Assembly (NCBI GenBank): GCA_020137815.1
Contig: CM035358.1
Span: forward strand, 7,174,733 to 7,238,732
Source: Hormiphora californensis
Lineage: Eukaryota > Ctenophora > Tentaculata > Cydippida > Pleurobrachiidae
Direction: 5' to 3'
Length of the DNA stretch: 64,000 nt
Positions within the stretch are counted from its first letter, which is position 1, and every line of letters begins with the position of its first letter. Shown here piece by piece: positions 56,340 to 64,000 of this stretch. The translations under genes were made by a program, and so were the position numbers. Under the pieces are notes generated by a model, which worked only from the letters and a program-made list of their open reading frames with translations, was not told the DNA's origin and did no database searches.

Positions 56340-57690
56340 ATCATAAACCCCCCAAAAAAAAAAACCCAAAAAAGGGGGGGGGGGAAAAGGTTTTAAACCC
56401 CCCGGGGGGGGGAAATAAATTTGTAAAAATTGTAGGCCCAACCTACAACAAAAAATTTTAAAGTTTTATCATTTTCAAAACAACAAATATTTCCTTCCCA
56501 ACCACCTTTGCCCGGGGGGGGGCCCCTTTTTTCCGGGAATCCCCCATTTTTTAATTTTTTTTTAAAATTAACTAAAAAAGTTTTAAAATTTTTTTGTAAT
56601 AGAAAATTTTCCTTAAACTTCTTTTTTTTTCTACCCCTCTTTTTAAAATTATACCTAAAACGACCTCTCCAATTTCCCTTCCTTCCCCCTCTCCCCCCCT
56701 CTCTTTTTTTCCCCTCCCCTCCCCCTTTTTTCCCTTTTTTCTTCTCTTTTTCTTCTTTTTTTTCTTCCCTCCTCAATCATTACCCTCTCCCATCTCTACA
56801 AAATTCCCCTTTTTCTCTCCCCCCTTTTCTTTTCCCTGTTGGCGCCGGGTGTTTCTTTTTTTAAACGTTTGGTAGGGGGCCCCGCCAAAAAGGGAAGGAA
56901 AAAAAAAGGACAGAGGAGGAAAGAAAGATTCGAAAAAACTAAAACTAGACCTTCCCTTTCTCCCTCCCTTTTTTCCCAAAAAAAGATCCTTTCTCGACTT
57001 TTAAGTTTAAATCTTTTTCCCCTCAAAACTGGGTTTTAGTTTCACTTTTCGAATTATCAAAACTTTTCTGAAAATTTAAACAAAGCCAGTTTTTTAGGGC
57101 TACAAAAAAATTCCCAGGGAAGGGGTTTCCCCGACCCCCGATTGTTGTTAAAACATGATCAGCCATTAATACAGTGTTGAAACACGCACAGTCGCACACA
57201 CTCACAGCGGGGGGAAGTCTTGCTACAATTATTGAATCTACTAACCCCCCACAAAAAATAGCCCCCCCCCAAAAAAAATAGCCCGGGGGGTTAAATAACA
57301 AACCGGGGGGGGGGGGTTTGCATGGGGGGGGGGGGGAGGGGGAAAAAAATAAAGGGGGGGAAGGAAATTAAAAATCAAACCCCCCCCCGGGGGAAATTGG
57401 GGTTGTGGGGTGGGGGGGGGGGGGGGGGGGGTGGGGGGGGGGGGGGGGGAAAAGCTTGGGGGCGGGGGGGGGGGGGAGGGGGAAGCAAGTCTAAACCGGG
57501 GAAGGGGGGTGTAACGGGTTGTAAGCATATCAGATATACCGGGAGGGGGGGGAAGTCGAACAGCGGGTGGGGGGGGGGGGGGGACATGGTTGTCATAACC
57601 CAGAATAATATTACAGCCCCGGGGGCGGGGGGGGACGGGGTGTAAGCATATATATCTAGCCGGGGGGGGGGGGGTGTAAGCCTCATCTAC
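56340..57690. other. Probable low-quality sequence, G-, A- and T-run inflated
   Basis: Homopolymer-dominated, with G runs up to about 20 (57400-57450). Short sane stretches remain (57140-57240). Frames here are not genes. Confidence 0.65.
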
Positions 57691-58480
57691 TTGGACTAAA
57701 TTAATAATTCCGAACAACACTGACAGTGACTATAGGCAATACTATTAGAAACTAAATTATTACTATTAACATGTACTACAACTGTTTACTGTGAACATGG
57801 GACTTGTCACCCAAAATATGTTTATTTACAGCACTCGATTCTGATTTCAGAATGACTGAAAAATTGGCGGGAAATTGAGAAGATATATGCATCAGATTAT
57901 AATAACCGATCCAAATTAATTAATAGATTTTCATTCAGCTCACACATCTTATCGAACCAGCACCCCCCCCCCCCTCCCACGTTATAACACCAACACCCCT
58001 AGCTGTGCTAAGACTCGGTAGATAATGGGAAAAAGAATACCCAGGAACCACACAGAGAGAGAAAAGAAGCGACCCACTGTCCCACATATTTCCGATAAGT
58101 TTCGGCAAACGTTTCATTATCATCTTACCACCCCCCCCCCTAACACTATTATAGGCCGGCTGGAAGGTCATTGGAACTAACTGCGATAACGGATCAATGT
58201 AAATTGAATTCTTCTTGGGCCTCTCACTCACTTGTTCGACCCCCTCTCTCTCTCACTCGATCCCTGCATTCGACCCTCTCTCTCCTCCCTTCCATGGGGC
58301 GTGCCCCATCATCAGATAATTTTACCGTCGACACTGCTGATAACAAATGTTAACATGGTCGACGCGGTCGTTTTCAGATTAAACGATTCACGAATAACAA
58401 TATCTATAGTGTCATTAATGTCACTTGGCAAAAGTTATATCCGGCTTAACAGTAAAATATTCAACTTCCCGTGTCTACAG
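57691..58480. other. Mostly unexplained; one possible minus exon
   Basis: A minus frame around 58231-58150 reads MSERPKKNSIYIDPLSQLVP (GTG start only) and on to TFQPAYN. It looks coding but lacks clear splice partners. Confidence 0.25.
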
Positions 58481-58709
58481 GATATCAAAAGTATGCCAAT
58501 TTAATCAAGCTGCTATAATATCTTCTACAACTAACCAAGAAAGTAGAACCCCCTCCTCCTCCTCACATACCCAGACCCCCCCACCCCCTCTCCTCACATA
58601 CCCCACCCACCACCCCCCCCCCCCTTTCAGAAGAACAAGCATTGAAGAAATCAAAGAAGAAGCTGCTGAATTGTTTTATAGCAATGTCAGTACGATCAGG
58701 ACAAATTAA
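58481..58709 (+). CDS. Tentative terminal exon(s) of a + strand gene
   Basis: From the acceptor gtgtctacag, the frame reads ISKVCQFNQAAIISSTTNQE, a Ser/Pro stretch, then RRTSIEEIKEEAAELFYSNV to TIRTN and TAA. The tract cccccccccctttcag before AAGAACAAGC would also make a good acceptor, so the Pro-rich part may be intron. The acidic helix near the end looks genuinely coding. No family recognised. Confidence 0.3.
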
Positions 58710-59214
58710 CACTAGGATTCCTATATCATTCCTCAATATCTGTAAGCTCAACACCAATGTCTAAACTCTTCTCTTTATTACTACACCCGCCGCCGAGAAA
58801 TCAGTGTTTTTTCTAGGGACCCTCGACTGCTGCAGGGTAATGCTCATCATCCCCTCGTATTATATCTAGAAATTTATAGATTTACACGTCAGGAAAATGT
58901 GCATACTTGGAACCTTTGAACAGTAAAAAAGCAAACAAAGCACCCCTAAAAGAGGAGAATAGCTTTTTTAGACAATGTTTTGATCACGTAGCACTTTTTT
59001 CCCGCGCAAAAGGGTACCAAGCAGTTTAAACAATTATTTTTTTGGATGCCTAGTCAAAACAAGGCAAACTAAAGACAAATTCCACTATAATGCCTCATTG
59101 TCAAAACTAGACAAACTAAAGACTAATTTGACCTCATAGAAGTTCTATTGGAAATCTTTAGAACTCAATCATCCATTGGATTGCCTGGCTATAAGACTGT
59201 GTAAAGGGAGGGTT
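58710..59214. other. AT-rich, nothing seen
   Basis: gacaaactaaagac occurs twice (59068 region and 59110); otherwise unique and non-coding. Confidence 0.3.
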
Positions 59215-59640
59215 TAGAAAAAAAAACAACCATTAAAAAAATTGCCCCCTTTTTTTGGCTGTGTAAAGGGAAAAACATAACATCCGGGAGAAAAAGGGGG
59301 AAAATTAATAAAAAAAAAAAAAAGAGAACAAAGAGTTCCAAAAAAAAAAAAGGGGAAAAGGGGGTAAAAAAAATAGCTTTTCCCCGGGGGGTTTGAGGGG
59401 AAAGAAAAAAAAAAAAAAAGGGAAAATCTAAAAAAAAAAAATTTTTCTTCCTCTCTTCTCCTCTCTTTTCTCTCTCCTCTTCCCCTCTCTCTCTTTCCCT
59501 CTCTCTCTTTTCTCTCCCCTCCCCCTTTTTCCTTCCCTCCTTTTTTTCTCTTTCTTCTTTCTCTCTTTCTCTTTTTCCCCCCCCCTTTTTCTCCTTCTCT
59601 TCCCCCTTCTTCCTCCCTCCCCACCCCCCCTTTCCCCAAA
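59215..59640. other. Probable low-quality or low-complexity sequence
   Basis: A and G runs, then C/T runs. The long minus frame is Arg/Lys/Gly/Phe low complexity only. Confidence 0.6.
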
Positions 59641-59670
59641 AGCCGTAACACCGCTTAACAGGAGGATACG

Positions 59671-60233
59671 ATGCTCACTCTACTGAAGTCCTTTGTGAGG
59701 CCTCAACTAGAATATGTGTCTCCTATTTGGTCTCCTCACTCAGTTGGTGACATCGGCCGTCTCGAAGCTCTGCAGAGGTCCTTCACTGCTAAAATCAATG
59801 GACTTGCATCTCTCAATTACTGGGAAAGATTACGCGTGTTGGACCTTTACTCATTGCAGAGGAGACGAGAACGTATAAGATTCTCTTCATCTGGAAGATA
59901 TACCGGGGCCTCATACCTAACCATATGAACCTCTCATTCCGGGAATCGGGGCGAAGGGGAGCTTTTGTTCAGAGACCCCTTGGTAAATCTTCATCTAAGA
60001 GGATAAACTCACTCATTTTCAATTCCTGTACCTCCACAGCTGTCTCTCTCTTTAATGCAGCACCTCGGGAGGTTAAGGATAAGGGAACTCTCGAAGGGGC
60101 CAAGCGAGCCCTGGATAAATTCCTGAGACAAATCCCAGATGAACCCCCAATAAAGGGGTACGGCTGCCAGAACCACAACAGTATATTGGAATGGCTAGCC
60201 TCTAGAGGAACTCTGATAACAGGGGATACCTAG
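59671..60233 (+). pseudogene. LINE reverse transcriptase C-terminal fragment
   Basis: The first frame reads LLKSFVRPQLEYVSPIWSPH, LEALQRSFTAKI and LDLYSLQRRRERIRF. A one-base shift near 59885 then gives IWKIYRGLIPNHMNLSF, and the second frame reads ISLFNAAP-type sequence (AVSLFNAAPREVKDKGTLEG) to a stop at 60231. RPxLEYxSxIWSPH and LYSLQRRRERI are hallmarks of the RT tail of CR1/L2-like non-LTR elements. The catalytic part is missing (5' truncation) and the frame is broken. After the stop, tcaaaggtaa is repeated, which may be the 3' tail, then (CT)n. Confidence 0.8.
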
Positions 60234-60240
60234 CCCTTTG

Positions 60241-60268
60241 GCTGAACAAGTCAAAGGTAATCAAAGGT

Positions 60269-60314
<46 letters not shown>

Positions 60315-60595
60315 CACATCTCCACGATTGTTATTCTAATGCAAGGTGCAAGATATACAGCAGCCCGATCCACACACATTTACTTGGACAAGTTCACAAG
60401 AAAACAATACCCTAATTTGTAGGAATGATGATAATTGCTCATAATTACATAATTGCATAATTAGACATTGCAAGTGTACTGTGTGGTAGCTGCAAGAGAA
60501 GTCCTAAATATCAATTCAGCGCCCCCATAGAATTATAGGACACGGATATAGGGGCAGCAATGCTAGCATCCTAGAAACTATAATACCTGAGTTAA
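60241..60595. other. Flank with (CT)n 60274-60314
   Basis: Microsatellite then unique AT-rich DNA; no gene. Confidence 0.4.
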
Positions 60596-61935
60596 GGGTA
60601 CGCTAACCAAAAATTTTTTTCGAGTGCAGGGAAATCTCTCACCGTAGGGTTGTAGGCCATGCCAAGGAGACCTCAAATATGCAATTTTAGCCCTTAAGTC
60701 GAATTCATATTTTTGCTACAGCTGTTTAAAAAATGTCCTGTAAATACGTTTTTGGCATCTCAAAAAAAAAATTTTTAAAGATAGGAGCATGAAAATTTGG
60801 GGATTTGAAGAGGACATGAAGGTGAATAACCACAAAAAATTTTTTTGCAATCCGAGCTGATTTCCGGTCCTGAGATGGATTTCTTTTTTTCCACTTTAAC
60901 GCCCTGTTTGGCAAAGTTCCGAAAACATGTGAAAGCTGTAAATTGGTGAAAAGTTGCGTCTAACGATTATCTAAGTGGCCATAAATTTTGGGCGTGTCCT
61001 TATTTGAGATAAGCTGTACAGAGTTTTTTTTGCGAAAGCCGTCATTTCAGAAATAAATAAATTCCCTGTATCTCAAAAACGGCTGATCGTAGAGACCTGA
61101 GACTATGCTTAAACGATTCAGAAGGTCCGATTTTGGGGGGGTCTTCTGAGAGACATTTTGCTCCTACTTCAACCGTTTTTGCTGTAATTGCGAAAAACAA
61201 AAACCTATCTTCGCCATCGTGGATTTTTTGTGATTTTGTTTTTGATGATTATAGGGACCCATATGGACCAAATAGTGAAGGAATTAGCTTGTTACACACT
61301 TTTCCATAGTTTCGGTCCTTTCTTAGCTAAAATTCCCTAATTACAGGATATTGGAGTTAAGCTTTTGCCCTTTTCATAGAATTTGTTTTTCGCAATTACA
61401 GCAAAAACGGTTGAAGTAGGAGCAAAATGTCTCTCAGGAGACCCCCCCAAAATCGGACCTTCTGAATCGTTTAAGCATAGTCCCAGGTCTCTACGATCAG
61501 CCGTTTTTGAGATACAGGGAATTTATTTATAAGGACGCGCCCAAAATTTATGGCCACTTAGATAATCGTTAGACGCAACTTTTCACCAATTTACAGCTTT
61601 CACATGTTTTCGGAACTTTGCCAAATAGGGCGTTAAAGTGGAAAAAAAGAAATCAATCTCAGGACCGGAAATCAGCTCGGATTGCAAAAAAAAATTTTGT
61701 GGTTATTCACCTTCATGTCCTCTTCAAATCCCCAAATTTTCATGCTCCTATCTTTTAAAAAAATTTTTTGAGATGCCAAAAACTTATTTTCAGTTCATTT
61801 TTCAAGCAGCTGTAGCAAAAATATGAATTCGACTTGAGAGCTCAAATTGCATATTTGAGGTCTCCTTGGCATGGCCTACAACCCTACGGTGAGAGATTTC
61901 CCTGCACTCGAAAAAAATTTTTGGTTAGCGTACCC
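60596..61935. repeat. Large palindromic element C, TTAA-flanked
   Basis: Ends GGGTACGCTAACC and GGTTAGCGTACCC with TTAA at 60592-60595 and 61936-61939. Arms match element B closely. The right arm lacks about 50 bp (the gacggctttcacaaaaaaac part) present in B. Confidence 0.9.
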
Positions 61936-61979
61936 TTAAACTACTATCCAAACTAAAAACCGCATAGACCCACGGAGCT

Positions 61980-62200
61980 CAAAGAGAGAGAAAGATGGAG
62001 GACCAGAGAGAGAGAGAAAGATGGAGGATCAGAGAGAGAGGGGGCTAGACAAGATGGGACGACTGCTACACGAGATAAGTGGTGTCCCCTTTGGATACAA
62101 TGTGTCCTGTGCCGGAAGGAACTGAAGGGGATTGCTCATGAACACAACACAAATCATTTGGGAGAGAGAGAGAGAGAGGGAGAGAGAGGGAGAGAACATG
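61980..62200. repeat. GA-rich repeats
   Basis: Units of agagagaaagatggagga (61982-62036) and GA tracts near 62163. Confidence 0.8.
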
Positions 62201-62387
62201 CACCCCATATAATAACACTGTATAGCAGCTAACTACCCAATCCGCTCCATTGTTTTCAATCACGTGGCAACTGTTTAGAACAATCTCACGTTCCCAAGCG
62301 AGCTAGGTGAATTCCTCCCCCTTCAGAGTTTCTCTCTCTCTCTCCCCTGAGTTAATAACACTGATCACAGCGGGGGGAGGGGCTAAT

Positions 62388-62550
<163 letters not shown>

Positions 62551-63470
62551 GGGGGAAGTGCACAAATGGTCTATCCGGGAAGTGTGGTTTGGGTCCTGGG
62601 AGATTGTATTATAGGGATCCGGCCGCTGATGAGCGATTAGCATTTAATAAGGACAAGAGTTTATAGGGTACACTGCACTAATTGTAACCAAACAGAAGTT
62701 AGGGTAATTCGGTGTTTAATATACCAACATAGTCAGAAGGAGAGACGTTACAAATAGTGAATACTTTGCATAATTGTTAAAACACAGGACACTTTAGTAA
62801 TTAGTAAATATACAGGTGTTTTATTGCTAGAAAGTTGGCGCCAGATTCAATTTAAAGAAATTACATGCTAGCACCAAAACACGTGTATGTGTCCTAAAAA
62901 ATGGAAAGGAGTGACATGATTCAAGGAAGGGGCGGCATAATAGGGTAGGGGGGCCTTGAAACAATTCTTTTCTTTAATAATGTTTTCTTTTCTTTGGCGC
63001 ATTTCCTGGCAGCTCATTCTTCATAAACACACTGAGCCCTCAGAGACCTCTCTGCAGGGGTAAAGGCCTCTGGGGTAAATATCAAAAGGCCGCCCTGTAG
63101 AAAGACCCTCTGAAAATTGGGAAAAATTCAAACATTTAACAAAAAAAAACTAAGCAGAGGAGGATAGTTATCAATACGATCAAAATCCTAATGGGGGTCT
63201 AGAAACTCAATATTACAGGAATTGGCATTTATCGTTAATAAACCAAAAACGGTATTAAATTGTTGAACACACTTGTCGATAAACAGTACCATACAGCGCA
63301 TTGGGAAACATGATTATCGTCAATTAGAGAAAACAACACGTATATCAACGGACTTGACGAACTGCACATGGCACCACATACACGGGCCTAATATAACACA
63401 TCATATGTACAACAGTTGTAACATGAATCGAATTAAAATTCAAAACAATCGGTCACATTCCTAATCCTAC
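62551..63470. other. Unique AT-rich sequence, no gene seen
   Basis: Short frames only, none with convincing splice sites. Confidence 0.3.
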
Positions 63471-63471
63471 G

Positions 63472-63545
63472 GGTCAAAGATTCAAAGATTCAAAGATTCA
63501 AGATTCAAAGATTCAAAGGTTCAAATATTCAAAGATTCAAGAATC
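63472..63545. repeat. (attcaaag)n tandem repeat
   Basis: About eight units of attcaaag with small changes. Confidence 0.9.
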
Positions 63546-64000
63546 TATCATCATCTGAATATGACTAAACATTGCAAAAAGTGAAAGAAGGAGAAGCATT
63601 GATCAAGAGCCAGCATCTCTGCTTACTGGGAGAAAGAATGACTACACGGCCTGTCATATACCTAAATTTACACTTCATGTAGTGCAGTCAAGCGTCTCAA
63701 TGTATTCAAAACTACAGTGTGTGTATTAGCTGTCGAGTACAGTGGACAGTGTGGTGGGAAGGGGGCAGCTGTTCTACACATGTGCAGTGTGGTGTTCGCA
63801 GCCTTACACACGTGTCTTACACAGTTTCTAGTGACAGAATACACATGGTTAATTTTAGTAGCACATATTTAGACGGTCCCCTCTTCACACCACCTGTTGT
63901 ACTATATCCAGCGGGCCATGACAAGCGGTGTAAAACTTGGCAGTTGACATTCTAAACGTGTTAGTATCACGCTTTCACTAATTCAAACTCTGTCTCAAAC
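63546..64000. other. Window end, no supported gene
   Basis: A + frame from 63719 has Cys- and Ser-rich composition, but I see no splice or family support. Confidence 0.3.

Noticed and set aside
57241-57720. Proline-rich protein
   Set aside because: Lies in the homopolymer-inflated zone.

Overview
This is a eukaryotic, intron-rich, repeat-rich window, almost certainly from an animal. The strongest evidence is a reconstructed glypican-like proteoglycan gene and a basic helix-loop-helix (bHLH) transcription factor gene, both with canonical GT-AG introns and matching phases. An early-branching or marine invertebrate (for example a sponge) would fit the short introns and heavy load of palindromic elements, but that is a guess. 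Most long open frames are produced by (GA)n/(CT)n microsatellites or by minisatellites. The real genes are chains of short exons, which I joined by splice motif and phase.

Layout. 1-2951: two copies of a small signal-peptide gene, the first with a transmembrane C-terminus, the second broken. 2952-8700: palindromes, microsatellites and a LINE fragment. 8739-16139: two related small four-helix membrane protein genes on +, the second with a 38-bp minisatellite of about 86 units in its intron. 17234-31518: two tandem minus-strand genes of unknown function (304 and about 312 aa). The longer one has introns holding three large palindromes, five minisatellites and a 42-bp array of about 89 units. 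32116-33803: a terminal-inverted-repeat element. 35503-37568: a 150-aa bHLH gene on minus. 37925-41060: a duplicated block with a GGTGGAGGGG-type minisatellite. 42194-44585: nested folded elements. 45294-48886: an 11-exon glypican-like gene on minus. 50464-58709: several weakly supported genes among CT/GA and C-rich repeats. 59671-60233: a 5'-truncated LINE fragment. 60596-61935: a third copy of the large palindrome. The remainder is largely unexplained.

Two patterns stand out. First, in four genes, tandem repeats start exactly at exon edges: at least nine splice sites lie inside the repeat unit, so the array copies the exon end plus the donor (or the acceptor plus the exon start). Second, several dispersed elements fold on paper into a cloverleaf: a long closing stem around three adjacent hairpins. 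One of these is nested inside another. I know no standard repeat class with this form.

Several stretches (about 41060-41760, 51150-52600, 56340-57690, 59215-59640) look like inflated homopolymer runs, so part of the sequence is probably poor consensus. All gene models are hand-made from splice motifs and need transcript support.
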